A stretch of 64,000 nt of DNA. Origin: Phascolarctos cinereus (Eukaryota > Chordata > Mammalia > Diprotodontia > Phascolarctidae). The translations under genes were made by a program, and so were the position numbers. Positions within the stretch are counted from its first letter, which is position 1, and every line of letters begins with the position of its first letter. Of this stretch, positions 1 to 10,680 are shown one piece after another. Below the pieces are notes generated by a model, which saw only the letters and a program-made list of their open reading frames with translations, was not told where the DNA came from and did not search any database. The DNA lies in assembly GCF_002099425.1 (NCBI RefSeq), contig NW_018344260.1, positions 15,001-79,000 of the forward strand, given 5' to 3'.

Positions 1-395
1 AAAAAATTGGGGGAAGTTCAGTTTTAACACTGCATGATTCAGACAGGCAACTCTAGGCTAGATAAAACAGCAGTGCAATCATTGCCTGCTACCCCAATTC
101 TGATGCCTGTTATGGAGCAATACAAGAAGTGATCTTGGATTGGAGACACTCCAAATCATCCCTATATACCAGAACAATGACTCAGTAGGATTCAGCCTAT
201 ATACTCAGCCACAATACTATAGGATAGAATGCTATAGCTGGGAAGAAAACCAACCTTTCATCTGCACTAACTTCACTCTCATCATGAGCTCTTTCTCTAT
301 GCCAAGTATAGGCTCGTTTAACCCAAATTACACCTGTTGTCTGTGTCCCTTAAGTACTACCCAACTGAAGTGCCTGAGCAATCAGCTCCTACTCA
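1..395. other. Unassigned sequence
   Basis: I recognise no repeat or gene here. An open frame from 140 to 493 (117 codons) runs on into the neighbouring LINE and resembles no protein I know, so I treat it as chance. Confidence 0.5.
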
Positions 396-945
396 CTTGG
401 GCTGAATCTAATAACAAGAAATTTGATAGATATAAATATTGGGTTCAAAAAGGCAAATTTTCAAGTATTGGAGGTGGAGTTGTGGCTGACTAGATCACAA
501 TTTATCTCAAAAATATCTGGGGATTGCAAGGTTAGAATATATCAGTGGTATGAGGCAATAGTCCTAAAAAAAGACAGTGCAATCTTAGGTTGCATTAAGA
601 AAAGACTATTGTCTCTAGACTAGGGAGCTGATAGTCCCAGAAGCCTTTGTCCTAGTGAGACTATGCTGGCCTGCTATATTTGATTCTGGGTGCTGTATTT
701 TAGGAAAGACATGGCCAAACTGGAGATCATCCAGAGAAGAGTGACCAATATGAAGAAAAACGTTGAGATCATATCAAATTGAGTTTATTTAAAAGAATCA
801 GTGATGTTTAGCTTGGAGGAGAGAAGACTTAGGAAGGGTGGTTGGATAACTGTCTTTAAATACTCAAACAGCTGTCACATGATACAGGAATTAGCCTTGT
901 TCCCTTTAGCCCAGGAGGCAGAACTAGAACAATGTGTGAAAGTTA
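396..945 (+). repeat. CR1/L3 LINE fragment, 3' part of ORF2
   Basis: The stretch starts at 'gggctgaatctaataa' and passes through 'gcaatcttaggttgcatta', 'ggaaagacatggccaaactgg' and 'gatgtttagcttggag' to 'ggcagaactagaacaatg'. These are landmarks, in the right order, of the last part of mammalian L3 (CR1 clade) elements. It is old, diverged and truncated at both ends. Confidence 0.8.
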
Positions 946-1004
946 GAGAACATACATTCCTTATGGGAGAGGATTCTTTCTTTCTTTTTTTTTTCTTCTT
1001 CTTT

Positions 1005-1066
1005 ATACCCCCAGCACTTTGCACAATGTCTGGTACATAGCAGGTACTTAATAAATGCTTGTTGAA
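1005..1066 (+). repeat. L2 LINE 3' end
   Basis: The pattern 'ccagcactttgcacaatg' followed by 'gcaggtacttaataaatg' is the L2 terminal motif (cagtgcctggcacatagtagg...aataaatg). Only the last ~60 bases are present. Confidence 0.75.
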
Positions 1067-1499
1067 TGATTAAAGTTGCAAAGTAGTAGACTTTGGCTCA
1101 ATGAAAGGCAATAATTTTTTAGAATTTGAAACCATGCAAATGGGCTACCTTGAGACAGAGAATTCATCCTCACTAGAGCTCTGAAAGCAAAAGATGGATG
1201 ATCCCTTGTTCAGTATGTTGTAGAGTTATTCTTAAATTTAAAAAAATTTGAAACAAATATTTATTGAAACTTATTTTTTACACTTGATACTTTTCAATGG
1301 ACTACCCCCGACCATTACAAAGCAGAGCAGCTAAGAAAAACAAGTCACATTAACTGTGTCTGACAACATATGACTCATTCTGAGCCTGTCATCTCCTGCC
1401 TATCTGCTGAGAGGAGAGAAGCAAGCATGCTTCACCATGCTTCACCAAAAATTGGACAGTACTTTGATCGAAATTCTGGAGACTTTCAATGCTATTTTT
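1067..1499. other. Unassigned sequence
   Basis: AT-rich, with no coding signal or repeat that I can name. Confidence 0.4.
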
Positions 1500-2012
1500 C
1501 ATTACATCAATGTGATTATTTTTTCCCCTACTTGTATTTATTCTGCATCAGTTCAAAGTTTTTCCATGCTTCTCTGAATTCTCCACATTCATCATTTTTT
1601 TTTTTTTGGTGAAGCAGTCGAGGTTAAGTGAGTTGCCCAGGGTCATACAGCTAGTAAGTGTCAAGTACCTGAGGCTGGATTTGAACTCAGGTCCTCCTGA
1701 CTCCAAGGCTGGAGCTCTATCCACTGTGCCACCTAGCTGCCCCCCAATTCCTCATTTCTTAAGGCACAATAACATTCTATTACTTTCACATACTGCAATC
1801 TACTCAGGTATTCTCCAAATGATGAGTACCTACTTTGCTTCCAGTTCTTTGGTAAAAAGGGGGCATTAGAAATAGTTCTGTATATGTGGGACCTTTTCTT
1901 TTCTCTTTGACCTACTTGGGATATACATGCCCAATAGTGGTATAGCTGGGTTAAAGAGTAATATACAGTTTAGTGACTTATCTGGTATAGTTTTAAATTA
2001 TTTGCAGAAGGG
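1500..2012 (-). repeat. L1 LINE 3' region, interrupted by a SINE
   Basis: Read on the minus strand this is the end of L1 ORF2 and the start of the 3' UTR. On the plus strand the landmarks are 'ctgcatcagttc', 'aaggcacaataacattc' and, further on, 'gtggtatagctgggttaaag'. A WSINE-type SINE splits it at 1,595-1,746. The copy is old and lacks its tail. Confidence 0.7.
1595..1746 (-). repeat. WSINE-type tRNA-derived SINE nested in L1
   Basis: The reverse complement of the marsupial tRNA-headed SINE: a T-run, then 'gttgcccagggtcatacag', then 'ccactgtgccacctagctgc'. An imperfect target duplication, attcatcattt (1587-1597) and attcctcattt (1747-1757), flanks it. It was therefore inserted by L1-type target-primed integration after the host L1 was fixed. 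Confidence 0.85.
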
Positions 2013-2027
2013 ATTCCCATTCAAGGA

Positions 2028-2090
2028 CAGATTGGACTAGATAAATGAGTTTTGAGGTCTCTTCTAACTTTGAAATTCTGTGAGTGAGAA
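2028..2090 (+). repeat. CORE-SINE or L3 3' tail fragment
   Basis: 'ggactagataaatgag' followed by 'aactttgaaattctgtgag' matches the CR1/L3-like tail (ggtcccttccaactctgagattctgtga) carried by L3 and by one class of SINE in this window. Confidence 0.5.
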
Positions 2091-2354
2091 TTTTCCACTG
2101 GCATGGTGCTATTGGGAACATCCATGGGGGGTGCTGATAAGTGTTTAACAGCTGATTCTCTGAAAAATGCATGCAGGACACACTTTTAAGTTATAAAACA
2201 ATAAATTAAAACCTGATTTGTAGCTTTCTTAATATCTGAGGTATAAATACTTACTGAAAATTAAACAACTACCCCTCTGGAGCTGGTAAGAGCTGGCTCC
2301 AGCACATTCCTGGGAGAGTCCCAAGGCAATCCTCTATGCATAGAACAAAGAACA

Positions 2355-2535
2355 GGAAACAACGAGATAGAGTAAAAAGTGAATGAGCTCTGGGGTCAGA
2401 AGACCTGTGTTCAAATCCTACATCTGATACTACCTGTGCAGTAGATCTTGGGCAAATCATTTAATTTCCCTGATACTTAGTTTCGTCTTCTGGAAAGTGA
2501 GTGGATTGGACCAAATTTTTTGGTCTGTGATCTAG
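2355..2535 (+). repeat. MIR/THER-type CORE-SINE
   Basis: The tRNA-like B-box region (ttcaaatcctacatctgat), the core 'cttgggcaaatcatttaa' and the tail 'gattggaccaaattttttgg' occur in order. An old copy. Confidence 0.75.
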
Positions 2536-2787
2536 CTCCATCTATTCCCTCCTTTATCACAGTATCCTATTCTCTCTAACACTCTGACTTTGGGAAACAG
2601 CGAATGTATCAGCTTGGCTACAGTGGATAGGGATATTACAGAAACACAGAATTTCAATTCCCTCTCTAATAAGGCTACAACTCACTTTTTATAGTCTGGA
2701 AACTTCATAGGACTAGGGAAAGACAAGCATCTTAATTGTTTAAAAAGGGAAGAGTTCCTCAATTCTAATTAAATCACATGTTCAGCT

Positions 2788-3043
2788 AATAGCTAACATT
2801 CATGTAGCACTTTGAAGGTTTGCAAAGAACTTTTATAATTATTATACCTTTTTATTCTCCCAACAATCCTGGGAAATATTGCTATTATTATTCATTTTAT
2901 AGATGAGGAAATTGAGGCAGACAGAGGTTAAGTAATTTTTCCCAGAGTCACAGAGCGAGCAAGTATCCGAGGCCACATTTGAACTCCAGTCTTTTTGACT
3001 CCAGGTCCAGCCCCCTGTCCACTGTGCTACCTAGCTGCCTCTA
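2788..3043 (-). repeat. MIR/THER1-type CORE-SINE, near full length
   Basis: A complete antisense MIR: L2-like tail 'gctaacattcatgtagcac', core 'tagatgaggaaattgaggc', and head 'ccactgtgctacctagctgc' at the right end. About 255 bp. Confidence 0.85.
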
Positions 3044-3449
3044 ACTAGATGAGTTTATTATGGGAATACTATGTACAGACTACATTTCAGTGGAAACTGC
3101 TCTCTTCAAGTTTACTAATTGTCTTTTTTAAGTGGTAAATACAATGGACTTTTCTCAATCCTCTTTCTGCTTAACTAACCTGTAGCTTTTGACACCAACA
3201 ACCTCCTCTTCCTTTTGGATACTCTTTCTTCCCTGGCTTCCATGATAACAATGGTCTCTCTTGGTTCTTGTCCTAACTCCTGGGTCATTCCTTCTCAGCT
3301 TCCTTTGATTATCATCTTCTTTCTACCAACTGGATTGGCATCCCCAGAGGCTCTGTCCCAGGCTGTCTTCCAGTTTCTCTCTACGCTCCTTCTCTTGATA
3401 ATCTCACCTGATCCATGGGCTTAATGATCTTCTTTATGCTTGTAAATGC

Positions 3450-3510
3450 CATATATATGTATATGTGCACGCACATGTATCACATATATGTATTATATTT
3501 ATATATGCAA
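3450..3510. repeat. Imperfect (TATG)n/(AC)n low-complexity tract inside L2
   Basis: Alternating purine-pyrimidine run built from 'atatatatgtatatgtgc' and 'catatatgtattatatt'. Confidence 0.7.
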
Positions 3511-3700
3511 GACTCATCCCTAAGCTCTCCCCTAAACTGCAGTTTTGCATCTTCAATTGTCTATTGGACATTTTAACTTGATGTTCTTTAAGCATTTCAA
3601 CCTACAAGTGTCCAAAATGAAACAAATTATCTTTTTGGCTAAGCCCATCTATCCTCCAAACTCCACTGTTTCTGTTGACAGCCTTCTTATCTTTCCATTC

Positions 3701-3777
3701 ACCATCTCCCCCTCTGTGCCTTTGGGGTGGGGCTTTGATGCTAATCTTTTATGAATGAAAGAAATTACTCTCATACC
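3701..3777 (+). repeat. 77-base block identical to 4826-4902
   Basis: Every base from 'accatctccccctctg' to 'ttactctcatacc' is the same in both places; the flanks differ at once on both sides. Here the block interrupts an L2, and at 4826 it spans a unit junction of the tandem array. The array shares its first half between units, which suggests the array is the source. Confidence 0.9.
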
Positions 3778-4475
3778 TAGCCTCACCATTTTGGAGCCAT
3801 CTTTTACTCTTCCCTCTCCCTTGATCCCCATATCCAATTGGTGGCCAAGTTTTGCTAATTTTACCCCTATAAGATCTTTCACATGTCATCACTTATTTCA
3901 CTCACATACCTTCTTACACTAGTTTATGCCCTTATGATCTTTTACCCAAGCTACCATAATAGTTTTCTGCTTTGTCTCCCTACTTCTAGTCTCTCTGCTC
4001 CACAGTTTATCTTCCACATAGTTGCCAATTTGATGAAACTAAACTATAGATCTGACCGTGGCATTCTTCTACTTAAAAATCTTCAAAGCCCTCTTTGAAA
4101 TCTTTATTGCCTCTAGGATAAAATACAAAATCCTCAGCCTGACCTTTAAAGGCTTCCACAATATGTCTCCCACTTACCTTTCCAGTCTTATATGAAAATA
4201 TTACTTCCTCTTCTAGACAAACTGACCAACTTGGGGGTTACCTGTGTATAACATTTCATCTCCTGCCCCTTTGACTTGATATAGATTGTCCCCTATTTCT
4301 TGAGTACATGCCCTCTCTAACTCTGATTCTTAGAATTCCTAAGAATTCTTAAATTTATATTCTTAAAGTTATAATTTCCTTCAAAGTACAGCTTAGATGC
4401 TCCAGAGAGACATTTTAGCTAGACATATAAATATGTGAATCATCAGCATAGAAGTTATTACTAAAGTTACGTGTG

Positions 4476-4656
4476 TGCAAGCTAGAAGGGAGAAAGAGAG
4501 AGAGAAGAGAGAGAGAGAAGAGGAGAGAGAGAAGAGAGAAAAAGAGAGGAGAGAGAAAGAGAGGAGAGAAGAGAGAGAGAAGGAGAGGAGAGGAGAGGGG
4601 AGAGACAGAGAGAGGAGAGAGGAGAGAGGAGAGAGAGAGAGAGAGAGAGGAGCAGA
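4476..4656 (+). repeat. (GA)n/(GAGAG)n purine-rich microsatellite
   Basis: About 180 bases of almost pure A/G, mostly GAGA with AAGAG and GGAGAG variants and only a rare C. The open frames that cross it give Arg/Glu repeats and are not genes. Confidence 0.95.
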
Positions 4657-4683
4657 TGCTGAAAACTGAACCTTAGGGAATCA

Positions 4684-5200
4684 TAATTTTTAGTGGGTAA
4701 AAGATGTAACTCTTAAACAACTTTGGAAATTGATGAAGTAGTCTCAGACAGGTATAGCACAGATATAGCCCTAGGCAGTGTCAGGAAAATTTGCTATCAC
4801 ATATTCATTTGATACTGGAAGACTGACCATCTCCCCCTCTGTGCCTTTGGGGTGGGGCTTTGATGCTAATCTTTTATGAATGAAAGAAATTACTCTCATA
4901 CCACTTCTGAAATTGATGGGGTGGAGTTTCAGACAGCTGATATATCATAGATATATCATACCTAGGCAGGGCTAGGAAGTTTTCATCATCGCATAATACT
5001 AGAAGACTGACCATTTTTTCTCCCTCTGTGCCTTTGGGGTGGGACCTCAGGGATGCTAATTTTTAATGGGTGAAGGATGTTACTTTCATATCACTCCTGA
5101 AATTGATGGAGTGGAGTCTTGGACAGGTGATTTTATCACAGATATAGTACTAGATCCTTTCTCATCACATACTCACTTAACACTGGAAGACTGACCATCT
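4684..5200 (+). repeat. Diverged tandem array, ~180-190 bp period, ~2.7 units
   Basis: Units start near 4684, 4863 and 5053 with 'gctaat(t/c)ttt'-type sequence. Each goes on to 'gaaattgatg(g/a)(g/a)gt', 'gacag(g/c)tgat', 'catagatat' and 'ggaagactgaccat'. Neighbouring units differ at roughly a fifth of sites by eye. I do not recognise the family; an internal repeat of an LTR is one possibility. Confidence 0.8.
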
Positions 5201-6048
5201 CTACTTCTCTCCTCCACTTCTATTCCTTAACCAATGAAGAAATAAGAATATAGCCATGGTATATAAGACATGCAGCTGAAAGGAAAGCACACAGACCATC
5301 TCTCTTGGCTTCCTCCCCAGGGATCAAGGAGTTAATATTTTGGAGGAGATACAGAGTAACATATCCACATGAAGGAAATATCCTGGAGCTCCTTACAATG
5401 CAACAGTGCCTTTTCCGAACCGAGGCTCACTTGGAAATGCCACAGAATTTCATGACAGTTGCCAGTTTATAACTATAAGTGGACCAATCCACTATTGTTT
5501 CACCTCCTTAGTCCCCTGACAGTACAACACAATTCAGTTTTGGATAGCTTAGTACTATTCCTTATAAAATGCTAACTTTTCTCATTGTACTTAAACTTCC
5601 ATCACTGCTGAGGAGGGTACTAACAAGATGACCAACAGGAGCTGTTAAAGGTTTCAGACCATTATAGGTCAAAGATATAGGAGGAAAATTGGTCCACTAC
5701 ATCATTATGGAATTCAAGGTAAGAGAGGTGTTCAAGCAGGATAGGGGTAGTCAATGTCTCTAAGATAGAGTATAGTGGATAAGGAGCATTTGAACCTTGA
5801 AATGGACTTGGTGATTATGTTATTGGTCAACTTGGAAGGAGTGGGGGCATGAAAGTCATATCCATATAGTTAAAAGGACAGTGAGTGGTAAGGAAGCAGA
5901 AAAAAGGATAGTGGGCTATTCACTTGAGAAGTAGGAATTCTTTCCCTCTTTCCTCTTTAAAGCATCCAGGATAGCTACCAGCTAGGCAATTCACTCTTCC
6001 TCCCTTTTTTTATGAGTAGATATCTTTTAATAGGATGATGCTGGCAAG
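5201..6048. other. Unassigned sequence
   Basis: It begins with 'ggtatataagac' (5257), which could be a TATA-like motif. No other support for a promoter, gene or known repeat is visible. Confidence 0.4.
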
Positions 6049-6092
6049 ATGGATAGATAGATAGATAGAGGTATAGATAGATAGAACAGATA
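6049..6092 (+). repeat. (GATA)n microsatellite
   Basis: Imperfect GATA repeats with small interruptions ('gaggtatagatagatag'). Confidence 0.9.
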
Positions 6093-6215
6093 GATTATGT
6101 ACTTACGATGTGCCAGACACTGTCCTAACAACTGAGAATACAAATATAGGCAAAAGGAGAGTCCCTGCCCTTAGAGAGCCCTTGTAGGGGGAAGACAACA
6201 TATAAAAGAGAACTT
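6093..6215 (-). repeat. L2 3' end / L2-tail element, antisense
   Basis: 'atgtgccagacactgtccta', 'agtccctgcccttagagag' and 'gaagacaacatataaaag' are the antisense L2 terminus and the sequence usually next to it in marsupials. Confidence 0.75.
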
Positions 6216-6865
6216 AAAAGTGGGGAGGAGTCTTGGTAGAGAGAGGGGGAGGGGCATAGGCCAAGTTTGAAGTAAAGTGAGGATGGCTGGCGTGGTTAAT
6301 TCTTCAAATGAGAATTTCCAAGATAGGAGGTCCTGGGTTTAGGATTTTGGTGCTTTTACAGTTTCCCTTGGACAAATCCAGTGTCTTTTCACTACTAAAT
6401 TTTACAGGACTATCATGGTTCAATTTTTCAGACAGAGAAAGAGAGGCCCTTTGAGAGGGAGAGATTTTTTCAGGACTATGTACCAACCTAACCTACTAGA
6501 AACTTGAGTCATGTTGTATGAAAAGGGAATGGTAGGTAGGGAGAGGTTAAGGGGCTTACAGCTTCCTTCATCTTTTCTTAAGTGTCTGCAATCTGTTTCT
6601 TACCTATAGTCTCAGACCCACCTGCCTAGGCAAGAATCATGTAAAGAACTCTTTTGGCAAGGAAGCCTTGCTCCAAAATCCACCTCTGCTTCAATTTTAA
6701 TGATCAGTCTATTATTCTTCCTGGCTTCTAGATCCCTTCCTGTCTTTACCAACCATACCTGGCTGCATTCTCTGGGTTGTGCTTTGATGTCTCACAACTC
6801 TGTATTGATTTCCTGCTCCCCAGAATCTCGATTTGCTTCTAATCCCCAAAAGGCAAAGGATATGA
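6216..6865. other. Unassigned sequence
   Basis: No coding signal and no nameable repeat. Confidence 0.4.
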
Positions 6866-7050
6866 TGGATAGAACAGTGAATTCATTGTCAGACAACTTG
6901 GTTTTTAGTTCTAACTCTTGACACTAAATAGAGGCATGACTTTGGACGAGTCACTTAATCAGTCACTCTGGGTTTTCAGCTTCTTTATCTATAAAGATAT
7001 GCTACAAAAGAAGATCTTTGAGATCCCTTTTAGCTTAGAGCGATCCTAGC
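6866..7050 (+). repeat. CORE-SINE with CR1/L3-like tail
   Basis: 'ggatagaacagtgaattcat' head, 'ggacgagtcacttaatc' core, and tail 'gatctttgagatccctttta'. Old and diverged. Confidence 0.65.
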
Positions 7051-7223
7051 CACATACCCTCAGAGTGTATTGGAGGCAGTATCTACTGGTTCACAAGAAT
7101 TGATTGTTAAATTTTCAGCGTGAGCACAAATGCTACAAATCAGGGCTTAACTTATCAATTTGTTGATAGTCTAAACTTAATAAAGTGATAGAGAAAGTAT
7201 TAATAATGCAGATTAAACTTAAA

Positions 7224-7465
7224 AGGGCAACTAGGTGGCACAGTGGATAGAGTGCGAGGCCTGGAGTCAGGAAGACCTGAGTTCAAATCTGACCTCAGAC
7301 ACTTACTAGCTGTGGGATCCTAGGCAAGTAATTTAACCCTGTTTGCCTCAGTTTCCTCATCTGTAAAAAGAGCTGGAGAAGGAAATGGCAAACCACTCTG
7401 GTATCTATATGAAGACAACCTCAAATGGAGTCATGAAAAATCAGACACAACCAAAAAACTTAAAA
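7224..7465 (+). repeat. MAR1-type SINE, full length, RTE/BovB-like tail
   Basis: The tRNA head 'gcaactaggtggcacagtgg' runs through 'ctgtttgcctcagtttcctc' and 'ggaaatggcaaaccactctgg' to 'aaatcagacacaaccaa', which resembles the end of an RTE LINE. A duplication of aaacttaaaag flanks it (near 7,214 and 7,456). Confidence 0.85.
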
Positions 7466-8410
7466 GGTGTGTTATGAATGCATTCTTTTTTTTTCCCCCT
7501 GGAAAGTCAATTGTTAAACATTTATCAACATACCACTGACCCTTGTTCTATCTTTCTTTGGATCCATCACACCTTGATTTCTGGCCTTTTCATCCATGTG
7601 GCAAGAGCAGAAGGAAAAAAAAAAAGTGAGAATGATTCATGTGCTTTCAATGCCAATGACATGAAATTCTGTAACTGTCTCTTTCCATGAGAAAGGGAGT
7701 AAATTTCCAGTCTCTTTAAAGAAGAAGCATTCTCCCACCCAACAGGAACTTCCAGCAATAACCACTGGACTAGCTTTTGCTTTAAATTAAAAACCAAAGC
7801 CCATCTTCTTTAATAGCTGAGGTTGCTCCTAGCAACCTCCAACTTTTATAAGTTGCCTTGTTGGCAGACTGCTTTAACCAGAGTTCTTGAGAACAGATTT
7901 CTAAAAGAGCTTAACAAAACACTTAAAACAAATATGTAGCCTGCTTTTAGAACAATGATTTAATGGGCTTCTACTGCAGGCTTTTATAAATCGGCTTGAC
8001 AGGTTTGGGTACATGATTCCATTTCTCATGCCATCTTGAAGGGCCAGAAGTTGTTGGATAAAGTGTCTCGGGGACAGTGGCATAAAGATTTCTATGCTCA
8101 ACAGGGCCATAGAGGAAGGAATCAGGCATTGCTATTTTTTAGGCTTTATAAATAACCCACAGGACAACAATTCCTATACATTGCTGCCCTCTGGCCTGAA
8201 GCTTGATGAGAATGAGGAATAGTGGCAGCATTGAATCAACCTTCACCTATCTTTCCCTTTGGTCAGCCAGAGCCAGGGACAGCATGGATGATTAAAGGCT
8301 CCCCTCTCTCTTGCCCCTCTTGCCTATGGAAGGATAGAGCTGAGTCAGGGAGACAGAGGGGGACATTACTATTGAAGACCACCATTTAACACTGGCCTTA
8401 CCTGATGTGT
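7466..8410. other. Repeat-free block, candidate conserved non-coding DNA
   Basis: No SINE or LINE landmark is visible. AT-balanced text with the palindromic site at 7821-7837. Repeat-free blocks of this sort are where enhancers tend to lie, but nothing in the sequence proves function. Confidence 0.35.
7821..7837. promoter_or_regulatory. X-box-like palindrome
   Basis: GGTTGCT-CCT-AGCAACC is a perfect 7-bp inverted repeat with a 3-bp spacer. It differs at one position from the RFX-family X-box pattern GTNRCC(0-3)RGYAAC. A near twin lies at 27033. Confidence 0.45.
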
Positions 8411-8590
8411 TTATGATATTATATGGTACAGTGGAAAAAATACTGGGTCAAGGTCAAGTAGATGAGTTAAAAATCCTTCCTCTGATGCTTACTACTTATG
8501 TGACCTCAGTTTCCTCATTCCGTAAAATGAGGGAATTGAAATAGATGACCTCCAAGATCCTTTCCGACTCTTGATCTGTGATCCTTTGGG
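8411..8590 (+). repeat. CORE-SINE with CR1/L3-like tail
   Basis: 'gcttactacttatgtgacct' and 'cagtttcctcattccgtaaa' followed by 'gatgacctccaagatccttt' and 'cttgatctgtgatcc'. Confidence 0.75.
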
Positions 8591-8880
8591 TATATCCTGT
8601 GAGATCTTAAAAGCAAGCGGTTGGAGTAGGGATGGCTATGAGGAGAACAAAACCCTTCTCAGACAGGCTTAACAAGAGCTCTTGTCCTGCCCCTGAGGCC
8701 AAATCATAGGGTCATAGATTTAGAGGCTTCCAGCCTGGCCGTTATAGTCATCATTAAGAAAAAAATACCTTTATGGGGAAGGGTCTCTTTCATCACCACC
8801 ACCAACTCCAATCACTGATCAAATGCTACTGAAGGAGCAGGTTAGCCTAACAGCCCCTAGAGTAGCACTGTTCTCCAGAT
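8591..8880. other. Unassigned sequence
   Basis: No recognisable feature. Confidence 0.4.
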
Positions 8881-9060
8881 CAGTGGTGTCAAACTCCACT
8901 AAACCCTTCATAAAGATTCCGACAGGTACATATTGACTTAGAAAACCACACAGTAGCATTATCTATGTTTTATTGTATTTTTATTTATTTGGTTAACTAT
9001 TTCCCAGTTACATTTTAATCTGATTTTGGGAGTATCACTGATCCTATGTTGACATCTCTG
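8881..9060. mobile_element. hAT (Charlie-like) MITE, 180 bp
   Basis: The ends form imperfect terminal inverted repeats: CAGTGGTGTCAAAC at the left and GTTGACATCTCTG at the right. Internally 'ggttaactatttcccagtta' and 'cattttaatctga' match a hAT MITE common in marsupials. There is no transposase, and no clear 8-bp target duplication survives. Confidence 0.7.
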
Positions 9061-9084
9061 TCTCAGACCATCTCTTCCTTGCAG

Positions 9085-9720
9085 CTATCATCCAGGTGAG
9101 CAACCTTTGGGCAGAAGGGGCCTGCCACCCCACTAATCACCAACTGCCTCCATTTGGGCAGGCAAGTCAACCTAGCTGAAGCAATAAGACTCACTAAGTA
9201 AAGACAGGATGTGGCATGTTCCAAGTTGATCAAACCACTTCAACCTTGGTGGAGACAGGTAATGACACTAAGCCCAAGAGTCCCAGGAATCCCAATGCAC
9301 CATCCCACCCCCATCCTCTAGATAACTGGCCCTGCTTCCTGCTTAGCCCTTGCAGCCAGGGAGGCACTGTTTTAGAGAAGGAGCCCTTCTTACTCACCAC
9401 CACCAACACTAACCAATTGCCACAGATGGGCAGGTAAATCCAAGATCCCTGGGAATAGCAGTAACCCCCTCCATATTCCCTCCCCACTTCCCCCACCTAC
9501 CTTTTCTTCCAGCCTGGTCTCTGAAGCAGAGTCCAGGGACGCAACCTTTGTGGAAATTCATCTTAGCAACTTTCTCTGAAGGTGCTGATGCCCTCCCCCT
9601 TTCTCTGTTTTCCCCTCCCCCTTCCTCCTAGTAGCCTCAGCTACTGAAGAAACAGAAAATGAGTTCTTGCCACCAAAGTCCTTGTCATTGGAAAACAATT
9701 CAACATCAGAAGGTGCTATG
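9085..9720 (+). repeat. Unidentified repeat family, two copies in series
   Basis: 9085-9190 and 9340-9720 resemble each other and 11040-11365. Shared marks are '(ga)gcaacctttggg(c/g)aga', 'cac(c)accaa', 'tgggcaggtaaatccaagat', 'ccctgggaat', 'actttctctg(a/c)aggt' and 'ctactgaaga'. No reading frame or terminal repeats are evident; I cannot name the family. Confidence 0.6.
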
Positions 9721-9837
9721 GTTTTATTAATGGAAATGGCATTAAAGAAGATGCATTGCCATCTGCTTTGTAGAAGCATCCTAAGGACTGTGGGGACTTT
9801 CCATCTGACTTGCAGCTGAAGCCTTCTGAATGTGTTG

Positions 9838-9955
9838 TCTTCTGCATTTGAATGCGATCTCCTTGAGAGCACGACCATTTTGCCTTTCTATTTGAATCCC
9901 CAGCCCTTAGCATGGTTTCTTTGCTCATAAAAAGTACTTAATAAATGCTTTTCAT
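9838..9955 (+). repeat. L2 LINE 3' end
   Basis: 'gaatgcgatctccttgagag', 'gaatccccagcccttagc' and 'gtacttaataaatgctttt' follow the L2 terminus in order. Confidence 0.85.
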
Positions 9956-9982
9956 TCACTCACTCTTTTTTCTTTTTTCAGT

Positions 9983-10040
9983 CAGAGATGCAAAGTGAAG
10001 TGAACCAGGAAAATAATATGGGCAATGAGCACAACAGCCC
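9983..10040 (+). repeat. L1 3'-region fragment
   Basis: 'gatgcaaagtgaagtgaac' followed by 'caggaaaataatatg' matches the L1 segment 'gatgcaaagtgaagtgagcagaaccagg'. A second copy lies at 10950. Confidence 0.55.
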
Positions 10041-10044
10041 TGCA

Positions 10045-10212
10045 GGGTAGGTGCTGTTATTACCCTCATATTACAGTTGAGGAAACTGAGGCAAATAGAG
10101 GTCAAGTGGCTGGCCCAAGTCACACAGCTAGTAAGCATCTGAGGTTAGATTCGAACTCAGGACTTCCTGATTCAGGACCTGCACTCTATCCACTGCGTCA
10201 CCCAGTTGCCAG
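10045..10212 (-). repeat. MIR/THER-type CORE-SINE
   Basis: 'tacagttgaggaaactgagg', 'caagtcacacagctagtaag' and 'ctatccactgcgtcacccag' give an antisense SINE that lacks its far tail. Confidence 0.85.
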
Positions 10213-10469
10213 GTGGCAGATGTCCTGATTCTTTTGCTTCATCCTTTTCCCAGGTGTCCCTGAGGGGCAGGAGTCACTGCTTTGAAGGCTTTTTGACCCA
10301 AATAGAGAATCCAGGGTGGGGTCAGAGGATCCTGCACATAGCATGTGCCTTGCCAGTTTCTTTCATTGCTACTGTAGAGCATGACCTGGTATCTAGGGGC
10401 GAAGTAAGGGAGATTCTTGCCTCTTGGGTGAGGTAGCCCTAGGGGGAGAAAGAGAGAACTGAGGCAACG

Positions 10470-10680
10470 ATAATAATACATATTTGCACAGTGCTTTAAT
10501 GATGTGGAAACATTTGTGGCAAACCCCGTGAGGAGAGCAGTGCAAATATTATTAATTTTCATTTAAACAATAAGGAAACTAAACGTCAGAGAAATAAGGC
10601 AGCCAAATAACTTAGTAAGTGTCTGAGATCTGAACCCAACTCTCCCCTATCTTTTCCATTGCCTCACATTCACTGCACAT
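10470..10680 (-). repeat. MIR/THER-type CORE-SINE, diverged
   Basis: 'cacagtgctttaatgatgtg', 'aacaataaggaaactaaacg' and 'agtaagtgtctgagatctga' follow the antisense MIR pattern. Confidence 0.65.

Larger units (their letters stand above)
3125..4330 (+). repeat. L2 LINE, ORF2 3' part
   Basis: A long sense L2 copy. Successive landmarks match the L2 consensus: 'ttttggatactctttcttcc', 'ctggcttccatgataac', 'ccattccttctcag', 'ctaagctctcccctaaactg', 'aagtgtccaaaatgaaac', 'tcttcaaagccctctt' and 'aggataaaatacaaaatcct'. Many stops and indels show an inactive fossil. A TATG-rich microsatellite (3450-3510) and a 77-base foreign block (3701-3777) interrupt it. Confidence 0.85.

Noticed and set aside
140-493. 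117-codon frame as a possible gene or envelope remnant
   Set aside because: It has cysteines but no recognisable motif, no signal peptide and no neighbouring viral sequence; its end overlaps the L3 LINE.
4473-4676. Arg/Glu-rich frames
   Set aside because: Pure translation of the GA microsatellite.
4684-5200. Tandem array as a CRISPR array
   Set aside because: Units are ~185 bp, diverged along their whole length and lack spacers; the genome is vertebrate.
5257-5268. 'ggtatataagac' as a gene promoter TATA box
   Set aside because: An isolated motif with no downstream exon, conserved initiator or transcript-like sequence.
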